From: Acanthaster planci
Taxonomy: Eukaryota; Echinodermata; Asteroidea; Valvatida; Acanthasteridae
Assembly (NCBI RefSeq): GCF_001949145.1
Contig: NW_019091363.1
Coordinates: 1,180,387-1,244,386 of the forward strand
DNA: 64,000 nucleotides
Direction of reading: 5' to 3'
Positions within the stretch are counted from its first letter, which is position 1. Every line of letters begins with the position of its first letter. The notes beneath the pieces are model-generated. The model made no database searches and was not told where the DNA came from. It was given only the letters and a program-made list of their open reading frames with translations. The position numbers were made by a program, and so were the translations under genes. Below, in pieces: positions 51,201-62,100 of this stretch.

Positions 51201-53027
51201 CCATAAAGGAACATGAACGTGCAACAGAATCTTACGAAATAAGTTTATATTTTTACAAGGCATTAGGCCATACATAGTGACATATGAGCCATCAGTGGTT
51301 GAATTTTAATTATAGTAATGAACCACTTTTGTATAGCGCATATCACAATTTCATAAAAGTTGCTATGTGCTAGAAGAGCAAAAGGTCAGTGAGGAATACA
51401 CAAAAGAGAAAGTACTATTGTAGGTGTTATGGGGATGAAACAGGAGGGAAATATGTTCCAAGCATCACTCACGAAACAAGTAAGGTTTCAGACTGGACTT
51501 CCAAAACGAACTGAATTTTAGGATCAAATTCTCACTTTAACCATCAAAGAGGTGTTCTTGCCAGCCTTGACCCTTGAGATGTTCATACATTGTGAAAGCA
51601 AAGTGAGGTGAAACTTGTTCATGACAAGGTCATGTTCCTATTCACCATCGTGCCAAATACGAACTGGCCTTCAAGGGTCCAATTCCTGATTTTTTGGCCC
51701 CTACCCTGATATTTCATGTCTAATTTTCAGGTGGAAGGCAGAGGGTTCACGCCGAGGTCGTGCGGACAGATTTCACCTTTGAACTCTTCGTGTGCACCAC
51801 CATCTTGTACGACAACAGGCAGTCCTTGTTGGAGTGCATTGACTCAGCCACTGTGTTCCAATATGTGGTGAATGGGTGAGTAGATTGAGGAACTCGATGT
51901 GGTGAATGGATGAGTGTACGGAGGAACTCAATGTGGTGAATGGGTGAGTGTACGGAGGAACTTGATGTGGTGAATGGGTGAGTAGACAGAGAAACTTGAT
52001 GTGGTGAATGGGTGAGGAGACGGAGGAACTCGATCAGAAATTATGGTCTATTACTCAGGTACAGAATGGACACTAAAGCTTTCAAGTAAGTATGCAGTAA
52101 GCAGTCAAGTTAGTGGACAAACACACATGCTCAATCCGTCTGTGCTCTGTCCCATTTGACTTCATTATATGCGCATGCTCTATGCTAATAAGCTAACTTT
52201 GCACTGCCATGGTTTAACCCTAAGGCCCACCAGGTTCTCTTTAACCACTCTGTTAAAAGCCACAGAATGCAAGCCAGCTGAAATGAGCATCAAGCCAGGT
52301 GCAACAGAATAGAGCACTGCCAAAATGAGAACCATGCCAAATGCAACAGAATGGAACACAGTTGAAACTAGAACCATACTGAATGCAACAGAATGCAACA
52401 CAGCTGAAACGAGAACCATGCTGAATGCAACAGAATGGAACACGGCTGAAACTAGAACCATGTTGAGTGCAACAGAATGCGGCAAGGTTGAAATGAGAAC
52501 CCTGCTGAATGCAACATAATGTATTAAAATGCACTACTGGATTTTGTAGCACTTTGCAGTGCCTTGGACAAACACCAGTTTTGACCCTATCACGTTGCAC
52601 AGTGAACTCATTCACCCATTCCTTTAGGTTGAGAGCCTGTCATGTTGATGGCTTATATACAGATGATCAAGATATCAAGTATCTCAGCCGGTTTCCCATG
52701 AAATGACTATCTTATTGGAAAAAGGTGTGAGGGTTGATGTTAAATTTTACGGCCTGGTGACAATAACGGACCTTACCTTTGGCTCGCTCCATTATCGGCC
52801 CGAAGCCCCTATTGGGTCCAAATGTACATGTACTCGATTAACAAAAAACCCACTGCACCAGATTTTATTCCTTGACCATTTCCTATCACCTGTTTGCTCT
52901 GTCCAGGTTATCGTATAACTTAGACCTCCAGCACATACTGTGCCTCGCCGAGAAAATGTTCCTTGCCTACTGCAGAAAAACGGCGGTCCGGGATAGCTTT
53001 GAACTTGTAGACCATGACGACGGCTGA
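42202..53027 (+). CDS. TBC-domain Rab GTPase-activating protein, complete, eleven exons
   Basis: TBC proteins accelerate GTP hydrolysis by Rab GTPases and so act in membrane traffic. CDS is join(42202..42403, 44237..44312, 44975..45171, 46414..46508, 47173..47285, 47646..47713, 48337..48483, 48913..49003, 50702..50850, 51731..51875, 52907..53027). This is 1404 nt and 467 aa, and all phases agree. The TBC domain starts near residue 66 (FRGGIESDVRRDAW). Arginine finger: I213-x-x-D216-x-x-R219 (IDKDVPR). Glutamine finger: Y254-A-Q256 (VTYAQGMND). The core motif MFCHRWLLLCFKREF lies around 326-340, and the protein ends LVDHDDG. An insert rich in Ser/Thr/Lys/Glu (exons 3-4, about 110-190) separates the start of the domain from the arginine finger. 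It resembles the TBC1D15/16/17/25 group, but I cannot assign an orthologue. Intron 7 has a GC donor. Exon 10 ends inside a tandem repeat. The start codon lies in AAACATGGCGGA, close to a YY1/TISU-type initiator. Confidence 0.93.
42591..43196. mobile_element. Foldback DNA element with long inverted repeats in TBC intron 1
   Basis: The left end begins CAGTAGAGGCGCAGATCA and the right end is its reverse complement, followed by matching CTCAGGAA-TGTCCCTGAAT blocks. Similarity resumes further in (TCCCCCAAAA-AGAGAATGTCCCC and AAGTGG), so the arms extend to roughly 130 bp. Flanks share ATGGA (42586-42590 and 43197-43201), either a 5-bp duplication or a decayed longer one. It has no transposase frame and lies wholly inside the 1.8-kb first intron. 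Confidence 0.78.
44621..44791. mobile_element. Small foldback MITE in TBC intron 2; half-copy at 14654-14735
   Basis: The left arm contains GCGATTCA, CCTCCAAGAGTTTGCA and TTGGCCAATCACAATGCG. The right arm, reverse-complemented, contains GCGATTCACAG, CCTCCAAGAGTTTGCAA and TTGACCAATCACGATGCG. Length is about 170 bp. The left arm occurs again in opposite orientation, with only about ten differences over 80 bp, at 14654-14735. Confidence 0.72.
45233..45357. mobile_element. MITE-like inverted repeat flanked by TA, TBC intron 3
   Basis: The left arm reads GGCTGTGTCTAAATAACTTG then GCTGTGGCTT. The right arm, reverse-complemented, reads CAGCTGTCTCCAAACTACTT then GGCTGCCACTT. Arms are about 50 bp with a short centre, and a TA dinucleotide borders each end. 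Superfamily is unknown. Confidence 0.5.
45944..46351. mobile_element. Non-autonomous piggyBac-like element, TBC intron 3
   Basis: TTAA at 45940-45943 and 46352-46355 brackets inverted ends: CCCTTCGCGCCGGGA at the left and CCCCTTGACGACGGGA at the right after reverse-complementing. CCC(T) starts next to TTAA are typical of piggyBac. The 408-bp interior contains a 159-codon antisense frame that begins and ends outside the element and resembles nothing I know, so I treat that frame as chance. Confidence 0.68.
46740..47072. repeat. GACTC/CTCAGACTTGG-rich imperfect repeat, TBC intron 4
   Basis: Clusters of CTCAGACTTGGCTTGG and GGCTCAGACTC-type words at about 46741-46860 and 46950-47060 flank a unique centre. 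The right end, reverse-complemented, begins CAGGGATGTGGTTGAGTCC, which looks like a hAT-type terminus, but no matching left end is present. It may be a broken relative of the 12501-13016 type of element. Confidence 0.4.
49642..50445 (+). repeat. 31-bp minisatellite with 217-bp higher-order repeat, TBC intron 8
   Basis: About 26 tandem copies of a unit of type TTCCTGAGACCATTTCAGAT-CCCTGGGAGTA (31 bp). Marker variants such as TCGGTG recur at 49895 and 50112, exactly 217 bp or 7 units apart, showing a higher-order repeat. The last part (about 50220-50430) is a run of nearly identical units. It fills half of the 1.7-kb intron. Confidence 0.92.
50441..50504 (+). repeat. Tandem duplication of a 32-bp unit
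   Basis: ATATCTGGTCCTTCAGAGAC with its following 12 bases is repeated at 50473 with one change (GAGAC to CACAC-like). It abuts the 31-bp minisatellite but is a different unit. Confidence 0.7.
51865..52034 (+). repeat. 34-bp minisatellite that begins in TBC exon 10 and duplicates its 5' splice site
   Basis: Five head-to-tail units start at 51865, 51899, 51933, 51967 and 52001, exactly 34 bp apart. Each starts GTGGTGAATGG, the last 11 nt of exon 10, followed by the donor. Units 1, 3 and 4 read GG|GTGAGT, unit 5 reads GG|GTGAGG and unit 2 has lost the GT (GGATGAGT). Only the first donor gives the full protein, because reading on meets TGA at once (AAT GGG TGA). Confidence 0.93.
52262..52518 (+). 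repeat. 42-bp minisatellite, TBC intron 10
   Basis: About six copies of a 42-bp unit containing AATGCAACAGAATGGAACAC, AGCTGAAAC and GAGAACCATGCTG. Because 42 is divisible by three, both strands stay open and show a 14-residue periodic peptide. I regard that as a by-product, not a gene. Confidence 0.88.
52628..52706 (+). CDS. Possible alternative terminal exon of the TBC gene
   Basis: Intron 10 contains a pyrimidine-rich tract ending TTCCTTTAG at 52627. It is followed by a frame that joins exon 10 in the right phase and ends at TGA 52704-52706. Its use would replace the normal end (LSYNLDLQHILCL...) with about 25 unrelated residues (LRACHVDGLYTDDQDI...) and give a 453-aa protein lacking the last TBC helix region. 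Both acceptors begin with GTT. The segment lies just after a 42-bp minisatellite and could be a chance acceptor. No conserved domain is visible. Confidence 0.2.
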
Positions 53028-54582
53028 CAACAGGAACTTAACTGATGCGTTCCTTAAGTAGGTTACCCTTTTTTTAACCCACTAGTTTTGCAGGATTACA
53101 GGACGGACTGCATGTGGCCCGTCTTGCTCCTAATCTCAGGTTCTTTGAGCTGTTATTATTTCATAACTAGGCACCACATGCTTGAGTAACTTAACATGGC
53201 CGTCCACTTGTTACCCGCTGCAGTATAATATTGATTTTGCTATACAAGTAAACTGCCCGTTATAAAAATGTTTATTTTAGGTACCTGAGTTGACGTCACA
53301 ATGAAGCCATAATGCCTTACTTGAGTTTAAATTGAAATACTTTAAATCATTCCATTTTAGGGCATTCCTTTTGTGCTAGGAACTCTCCATGACCCATCCC
53401 GAATCGTTTTTTAAAAGCACTTGAAAATCTTGCCGCCCTCTGATAAATAATTGATTTTAAAGTGTAAATGACCTCAGTGAATTAGAAGACATTTTTTTCT
53501 CTGAAGTTGGAATATTTACACGATGCATATTAAGATATCTTTGGGTGAAGAAATGGTGTGCCGTTTTGCAAGGGTGCAATGTAATTGATTGGGGTCGAGT
53601 CGTGGTTTTTATGACTGCCATTGTTGTTGAGCAATCAAAGAATTGGTTTGAGTACAGGTTAAGGAAGAAAGCCAGTCTCAAGGTTTCAGCTACCATTCAT
53701 ACTGCCATTGAGTGCAAAAGAAAAGCAGGAAAAAACAAGAGAAACCTTTTGAAAACAAGGAAGATATATATGGGGGGGTGTGGTCCGCATACTAGCTGTT
53801 CCCCCCCTTGGGGTCTGCTACTGGTTATGCATTAGTTCATGCATATTTATAAGGTGCGTGATACAGGTGTGTAACAGTACTAAGGGGGCTAGTGTTTTTT
53901 AAGAAATTAGGGAACACCAAGCAATTCCACACAACTCAAGTTCTTATTAAGCTGATGGTTCTAGAAAAAACAAGGTACTTGCTAGCAGACCGATGAATGT
54001 GAGGAGCAGGCATATCTCCATTGTCAGATAAGTGGCCCTATTCTATGAAGTGTTGATGAATCCACTTGAAGTTGACAGTATTCCGCCGCTGAGGTGTGAT
54101 ATGCGTTCATGTGCCTTGCGTTTTCTGTTGTGCCATGACAACTCTGTCACAAATTGCTGTTATAAAACTCTTTCTGAAATAGAATTGTAGTTTGGGCCAT
54201 TTTGTACAGCACAGTCTGTGTCAGTTTCATACACCCGGACTTGTACAAAATGTATATACGAGAAAGTCTATTACATCTATATGCACTTGCCTACTTAAAT
54301 CTCATGTACATCTTAATACAGTACAAAACACATGTCCATTCCCCAAGCAAAAGAGCGCCGTGGATTGTAGTGATGTGGAATTGTTTGTGTATACTGCATG
54401 TACGTGGGGCACGGCATTATCTGAGTTTGAATAGTTCAGCGCATGTATATTGCTGATCGGGATTGTTTGCCTTGCATCTGACTGCACGCTGTCATTGTCC
54501 ATCTGCGTATCTGCATCGTGGATGGAACTGATGAAAGCAAATTCTGCCAGCACATTTCAAATTTATTCTGTAATTCTTCTGT

Positions 54583-54588
54583 AATAAA
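54583..54588 (+). promoter_or_regulatory. Candidate poly(A) signal downstream of the TBC gene
   Basis: AATAAA lies about 1.55 kb after the TBC stop codon, followed within 30 bp by T/G-rich sequence (TATTCTCTTGTGCAG). It implies a long 3'UTR. Other signals may be used. Confidence 0.2.
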
Positions 54589-55202
54589 ACTGCTATGAAA
54601 TATTCTCTTGTGCAGTCAGGTACATGTGCACTTGTGGTGGTCAGATAAAGGGGAGTGAAATGTGCATCAAAAGTGAAGGTGGGGGAATCTGTCAGTCATT
54701 CATAGCCGTTTGTAAGCACAAAGGTATAATATTTCTGGACCAAGTATCACTGTTCGCTTTAAAATACATGCAGCTGCCAAAATGCACAGGTATAGGCACT
54801 GGTTAATTTAGACCTCATTTCCAGAGTAAATGAAGTTAATGAACCCCCCCTTGTATGTATGTGGTACATGTATATCCCATTGCATGAACTGAGCAACTCC
54901 CACATTGCACCATTCCTATAGTAATACCAAATATATTGTCATCTGTCGTAAGAATTACCATGAAAGAAAACTGCTTTTAATGTCTTTAGTACTAGGCCAA
55001 CAAGAGATTATTATCAGACATAAATTGCGTGAACGATGTTGGGTGAGTGTATTGTATATTGCAGTCCCTGGGATCTTGGATCATATCGTCTAAGGCTGCA
55101 ACACTTTTAGTTAAAAATTCCTGCTGGACAGGATTCAGCGGATGCCTATTCATTGGCTAGAGTGACATGTGTCCACCATACCTTAACAATGATAGGCACA
55201 TA

Positions 55203-55855
55203 GAAGTGCATCCTACTGAACATGGGAAAACTAATGGAAGTGTATCCTACTAAACGTGGGAAAATCAGTGGNNNNNNNNNNNNNNNNNNNNNNNNNNNNN
55301 NNNNNNNNNNNNNNNNNNNNNNNNNNNNNNNNNNNNNNNNNNNNNNNNNNNNNNNNNNNNNNNNNNNNNNNNNNNNNNNNNNNNNNNNNNNNNNNNNNNN
55401 NNNNNNNNNNNNNNNNNNNNNNNNNNNNNNNNNNNNNNNNNNNNNNNNNNNNNNNNNNNNNNNNNNNNNNNNNNNNNNNNNNNNNNNNNNNNNNNNNNNN
55501 NNNNNNNNNNNNNNNNNNNNNNNNNNNNNNNNNNNNNNNNNNNNNNNNNNNNNNNNNNNNNNNNNNNNNNNNNNNNNNNNNNNNNNNNNNNNNNNNNNNN
55601 NNNNNNNNNNNNNNNNNNNNNNNNNNNNNNNNNNNNNNNNNNNNNNNNNNNNNNNNNNNNNNNNNNNNNNNNNNNNNNNNNNNNNNNNNNNNNNNNNNNN
55701 NNNNNNNNNNNNNNNNNNNNNNNNNNNNNNNNNNNNNNNNNNNNNNNNNNNNNNNNNNNNNNNNNNNNNNNNNNNNNNNNNNNNNNNNNNNNNNNNNNNN
55801 NNNNNNTGAACATGGGATAACCAACAGAAGTGTACCCTACTGAACACGAGGAACC
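55203..55855 (+). repeat. 34-bp minisatellite containing an assembly gap
   Basis: Units of type GAAGTGTATCCTACTGAACATGGGAAAACTAATG (split here as GAAGTGTATCCTACTGAACA / TGGGAAAACTAATG) start at 55203 and 55237, with further copies directly right of the gap. Bases 55272-55806 are N (535). The gap lies inside the array, so the true copy number is unknown. Confidence 0.85.
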
Positions 55856-56499
55856 GAATTAAGTTAAGGCAAGAATATGGGTTAATTTGGCGTAATTTAA
55901 CCAGTTGATATCCGCTGTGGACAGATACAATTGAATTACTTTGATTGCCACATTATTAAGAACGTACAAGAGTCGAATGCTTGACTGTTTAATGAACTTT
56001 TTTTACGTTTATATTATTTATTTGTGTTGTTATTTATAAACATGCACAGTGTATCAGTCCATCAAAGAAAATAAGAGATTAATTGTAAAAAATTGGAAAA
56101 GCACTGGATTCTATTATTTCCTTGCCATCTAATAAAAGGAATGAAACCAAAGATATATTCTTGATTCATTTGTAATAAAACTAATAGCCCTTGTGATATT
56201 AATTACTTTCTGACTAATGTGTCTATACATTCAGTATGAACTTATGGCCAGGTACACAATGGTGCATTTTTTTTCTGTTTGTGGTACCGCATAACTTCTG
56301 TTTTTGGTTCCGAATAATTTGGACGCGGATATCAGGCAAGCAGCTTCATTTCGACCGGTAATAGGCTTAACAGCCTTCAGTGGAGTTTCTTCCAAACACC
56401 AATGAAACAAACGCTTCCGTAAGTTGTTCGATTGGTCAAAGTTTCTGTTCTTTGGCAATCGACCCGTACCCCAGAATTAGTAATCAGCTGTACCGCCTC

Positions 56500-56660
56500 T
56501 AGTTGGACCAAGAGAGGGCGCAATTTTCCTGAGGCTCCTTGGTCAGAAATAAACTTGTCTGATTCACGAACGACTGAAATAAGCATACGGTTACATCGCT
56601 ACCAACAAAATGAACACTTCCGAACAGTATGGCTCTTTTCAACCGTTAAGGAGGTGCTTA
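56500..56660. repeat. Dispersed repeat, copy B (copy A at 11356-11535)
   Basis: AGTTGGAC, GAGGGCGCAATTTT, GAGGCTCCTT, GAACGACT, CATCGCTACCAACAAAA, GAACACT, TTTTCAACCGTTAA and GAGGTGCT parallel copy A. Differences are scattered, suggesting two old insertions of one family. Confidence 0.6.
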
Positions 56661-57082
56661 TTCAGGTTCTCTCTTGCCTAACAACATCTTGTCCCATTTC
56701 TTGCCGAGATCGACAAAGTTTGAATGGTCTTATCCATAATTATACAGTCGTCTTTCTCATAATTGCATACTACTACTATTGACAGTATAAATATCCTCCA
56801 TTCCGCGCCAATAGCTTAAAACGTTTGACATATCACGAGATATGTCTTAGGCTGAGTAGAAACTTATATATATCCACTCTCAAATACACCAACGAAACAA
56901 AACACGCTACTACGGAAGCGAAAAAGGTAAACTTCCATGCGCTCGTCCTGCGTCCACGTACTCAGCACTAGTCTCTTTTCAAGCACGAATTAGCACCACC
57001 ACAGCAAAATCCCAACCTCGATCCCACGGATACGATCTTGCCGCGCCACGTTGGTTCCCACTATGCCTTGCGCGATCAAACC

Positions 57083-57140
57083 CATTGATCTCCATTATAC
57101 AAGTCTTTAATACATAAAGACTTTATAATGGAGATCAATG
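57083..57140. repeat. Near-perfect palindrome (hairpin)
   Basis: CATTGATCTCCATTATACAA-GTCTTT at 57083-57108 is followed by a short loop and AAAGACTTTATAATGGAGAT-CAATG at 57116-57140. The arms pair over about 25 bp with one unpaired base. It could be the ends of a tiny deleted element or an RNA hairpin. No further support for either. Confidence 0.7.
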
Positions 57141-59101
57141 ATCAGACCCCTGGTATTGTATAATTCAAATATCCCACTATTTGGGATAAAATTAGGATAT
57201 TAGTCAGTGTATTTACGCGCGACGGAGATTTACGCGTGCGCGACGGTACAGGAGAATACGCATTGGCACGAGCGTGCAGCCTTCGAAATACGCGTGTGAT
57301 TGACTTTACTCTTATGTACATTCATCCTGAATAGCCAGTCAGCATCATTTTCGTATTCAACACGACCAAGGCTATCCGACCTGAGCTGAAGTACACCCCC
57401 AATCGGCGAAAGAGAGACAGACGGTTACACCCGGGTTCTCGCACGCGTTCTGCGTGTAGGCCTACGCGAGGACCATACATTCTGGAATAAATTCATTGCG
57501 CGTACTAAGCGTCAAGAACTCCGCGTCAAGAACGCATATACCTGCGCGCCTATGTGGTGAGCTGGTAACCAAAAGGACCATCAATTTCATTTACAAACAC
57601 GCCCTCTTTTGTTCCACTCGGAGCGGAGAGTGAAGGAATTACGCGCACACAGCCCATGGAGTCGAGGTTGCAAAAAACCTTATGCTGCGGCTGTGTGAGC
57701 GCCTTCTATAGGCACCAGCACCAATTTAATAGTGAGAAGCAAATACTTTCCGTTTCAAATGCCTCGCATAATTATAAGCGCTTGTAAGCTGGACTAAGTT
57801 ATACGCTGGCTTTCCTGAAGCGTTCCCCAAATCTACAGCTCAAAGAGAAACGATAACACCTTTAAACAACGTGTACTTTAGGGCCTTCAAAGTTTCCGTA
57901 GGCCCCGAATTTTTTCGTAGACCGTAGGTATAGTGCCTCTTTTGCCTATTGGAAAATCCAGCCCTGGGTATGCCCCCATCCACACAGTCTGCAGCCGTGA
58001 TACCGCTGGTTTCTTATAGAGCCAGGTCTATCTCCCGCCCTCATTATGTAAGAAATCTTCAGCGGGATGAGTCCCTGCATTCCACCCCGAAGGTATGTAC
58101 GAAAGTTGTCTCATCCAATGCGAGGAGAAGTGGTATTGTGGCTGGTGTCGATGACCCCTCGTAGACGAAAAAGGAGGCCACGTTTAACGACGTGCCTCAT
58201 TGTTATGCTTGGGACACATAAAGTACGTATTGTACAATTTCTGAGCATGCAAGTGTGCATTTGCCTGCAACTGGGGACCCCCTATTGTTCCTCTTTTGTT
58301 TGTACTTTAACTTTTTTACAGGACCACCCATATGTTTTGTACACAGTTGTCAATCGGGGACCCTCTGTCAATCGGGGACCCTATTGTCCTCTATTGTTCA
58401 AGGTCCCAATTGAATGCAGAAACAAACTCATTATGACGCAAGTAGATCTATGTGTTCTTTTCCGTCTACCGACTTATCCGCGGCCTGAGATATAAACAGC
58501 AGCATTTTGTGGTGCTGGTCTCAAACAGGTCGCACATCACGGTTTGATCGGTTTGCTAATTGACAATGTGTCTGTGAGGAAATTAATTCTCGTGATTCAA
58601 CTTTCACTTACAAAAACGTTCGCGTCTCGCATTACCCAACGAGAGTATCACAAAGAGCGGAACGCCGATGAAGAATCGTCGAAGGAGGATTTGGTCAATA
58701 TTTACGCTGGACGACCTGGAGTGAATGTGTTCAATGTGACTGCCGGCATCATGGATAAAAAGCAGTCACCCGGACACCTTTTATGAATGTTGGTTACGTG
58801 TGCGGTTAATGCTATATGAAGCTTTGCGCGTGCACTGAAATAACCCATCCATCAGAAATAGCAGTCAAAGCCTGAACACTGTAGGCCTACCTTTACATAA
58901 AAGAGAATTCAGTGCTAGTGGACCAGTGGTATGGGGTGGCATCAACGAAGGCAGGTCTTGCTACTACACAGATGATCTGTTAACACTAACTTGGCTATCG
59001 ACTGAACCAAAAGGAGAAATTACAACAGTCCATGTCTAATCCTAGTTCGTCGATTATAGAGTAGAACGAAACTGCGATTGCATTGGGACACGAACACCAC
59101 T

Positions 59102-62100
59102 ATGGAATACTCAGAAGACGGCGAGGCGACAGTGAAACCAAGTCGAGGACTTCCGGAACAAACGAACCTCAGTGACGAGGGAGCGCAGTCGGCGGCAGCC
59201 GAGGATGGGGATGTGCCCAACAAATGGAGGCGGAAGAACACCATTTGGCGTATGGAGCGGAAGAGCGAGCACCTCTTCCACCAGTTTGTGGAGAACACCA
59301 CCCTCCACGGCGTCAAGTATGTGACCAACCCCGTCCACAGCAAAAAACGACGGTAGGTTTCAAAGCAAAATGGAGGTAAATTGCAGGATTACTAGTTATT
59401 AAAATAATAGTCTGAGGATATTTTTAATCAATCTTGTTTAAAGACGAATTTACAACTCCTTTTCCCCTTTGAAATTTTATTAAATTCATAGCCAATAAAG
59501 GACACGTTCTTCGCACTACAAATTTTATTACCCTCTGAATCCCAGAAGCTTTAATTCAATGGCTTATCTAGAATGTTTGGTAAAATAATCATAAACACGT
59601 TTTATTCTTTAGTCTATTATTTTAATTTTTTTGGAATTATTTTTGTCCTTTGATTTGTATTATACTGCTCATTGTGAGAATAATAATTCCTCAGAATTCT
59701 GCTGTTCTCTGAATTCGATTGCGACTCTGCATTGGGATTCTTCTACACATCATAAAATGTTTAAACGTCAGAGAAAAACAGACCCTACATTGAACTGTTA
59801 ACGGATAGCTATCCTTAACAGTCCCAAATCCCAAATATTTCAATATGATTTTACATACACCTTAGAGGCTTTTTCTTGGCATCAGTATGTTTGAAACGCC
59901 GAAAACTCGGTTTGGTCAAACTAACGAAAACTGTGCCAAAAAAAAAATCGCTTTTGCAGCAGTCGCATGACATGAATCGGTTCTCTACTGTTTCTGCGCA
60001 CTCAATCACAGCGTTAGGGGGGGTACTATCTGTCGCCGTTTTCTCAATTACCCAGTTAATGTTCGCCTTTTAATTTCCGGCTTATGATGTCAGAACGATG
60101 AATTGGCGTCCGGCATTGCTTGCGTGTAATTTAATTATGTTCTCATATTTTAGAGCTCGCCAGATAATGTCAATCCCTGTACAAGCGTGAGCCACCACAC
60201 AAGCGATGAATATTTTGGGTTTAACTTATAAAGATGGTCATGGGTTGGATGAGATTTCTTTCCTATCATTAACCGCCCCAGGTGCGGCCTCCCCTGCATG
60301 TGACGCAACTCAGCGGCAAGGGGGTACATGGCGTCCAACCCCTAAACCGCCTGCATGACGATAAATTTCAGATCGCTTTTAATACAATGTATACAGGGGG
60401 CTATCGTACAAGGGTTTCGTACGGCGGACTGGCAGCCTCGCATTGACCGTTCATTTAAATCAGTTTGTGCCCCAGGGGCGAGGGCCTCCTTTCTGAAAAT
60501 CTTGGATCCGCCCCTCCATCTGTGTACAAATCGCAACAGAATGTTTATTACTTCAAAATGACCAACAAGCCGAATTGTAACCACTGCATTCGATGGCTAC
60601 ATGCTGCTTCAAAAAGCCTTACCACCAACACAGTGCAACATTTTGCATCTAATTGCATCTTCATTTAAAAAAAGTAACAGACTCTCGTGTATTCTGATTT
60701 CTTCTTGAATTTGATCTTTTCTGTCGTTATCTTGCTTCGAATAATTCCATGCACGAGGACGAAAAAAATAAGATAAATTAATGCAGGAACCTTTCCATGC
60801 AGTTGATAATGTTAAGACACAGCAAAGAGAACTTATAACATGACACATAACATGACACATTTCCGTGTGTGGAAAACGTAATTTTCATTGGCACTCTAGT
60901 ATCGTCCGTGGAAGAAAGAAGAAATTAAGATAATTCCTGCCATTTTCACCCCGTTACCACAATAGCACTGTTTCAATCAACTAGGAGTCGAGTCTCCAAG
61001 TTAATTGATATTCGTTTTCAGTGTGCATGGCGTTTGTTTAAATATTGCGACAAATGTGAAACATGTAAAAATTAACATGAACATTTTTTTCTGGCTTAAT
61101 TTCAACTTGACCTTGTTGCAATAATGCTAAACGTGACTGATAGAGAAAGGACTCGGTCGCAACAATGCAGAAAGCCGCGCGCCAATTAATCAAGGGATCC
61201 ATTTTTTTCTGTATCACACTAGAATACATGCTTGAAAACAATTACGTGAGATGTGATCACAAATCCATTAGTCACTCTTACTGCGAATTTTTTCTTCGTG
61301 GTTGAGCACCATGCCGTGTTAATATATCTGGCTGCCTTTCTCTGTTCAAAATGACATCCCAGCACAAAGCCTGCCCATGCATTTATAATAATCGTACATC
61401 AATTACTATTCCCTTCCTGTTATATAAGCGATGCTTTTAAGTTGAAACAGCGTGGCTACGCCCACACGCAGTGAAGCCTTGAAAAAAGTGCGCTTGAGCT
61501 TATCGGCGACGTGATGGGATGTTTGACAGGGCATGTCATTTGTATAGTCTTAGAATTGTTTAGTCTTAGTGTTAACCATCTTCAGTGAAATCAGTATAAA
61601 CTTGGGTACTGGGTCAAGTAAAAGAACCCTATTATACGCGAACCTTCGTTGCGGAATTTAAACATGGCGACTATCTCCTCGTTAATAAACTCGTCTTTGT
61701 AAACTCTCTGCGGGTACAGTGATTGTAGAATGTAGATGCCTTGAGTAAGAATACTTGTTGGATGCCTTGGTTGTGTTTGTCGTTGTGAAATAATGATGTG
61801 ATTAATCAAACTGTCCTGCAATAGTCTTAGTAATATACGACTGTTATTCAACAGTTATTGTCAAGACATTTATAATGAGAAATCCCAAATTCATCAAATT
61901 GCTCATTTGTGCGCTGCATATTAAGAAATGTGAAACACGCTGAACTTAAAGGTACTGAACATTTTCAGCAGGTCAGAAACATTCATTCTTTGTTACTTAT
62001 AATGAACCTTGCATTTTGCTTTGTTTTTTTTTTAATTGTAAAAGTTATAAAAATCCTATTGTTGGAACGAAATTCTGCCCAGAGACGGCGGTAATGGGGT

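Larger units (their letters stand above)
53028..59101. other. Intergenic region between the TBC gene and the channel gene
   Basis: It contains the TBC 3'UTR, the gapped minisatellite, dispersed repeat copy B and the palindrome. A CpG-richer part at about 57180-57700 may be the channel gene's promoter. Frames at 57949-58090 (ending at a possible AAG|GTATGT donor) and 58544-58786 look mildly protein-like but match nothing I know. They may be upstream exons or chance. Confidence 0.4.

Noticed and set aside
52180-52615. Periodic 14-residue repeat proteins on both strands
   Set aside because: A by-product of a 42-bp minisatellite whose period is divisible by three.
55146-55847. Long open frames across the N run
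   Set aside because: The open frames consist of unknown bases and minisatellite.
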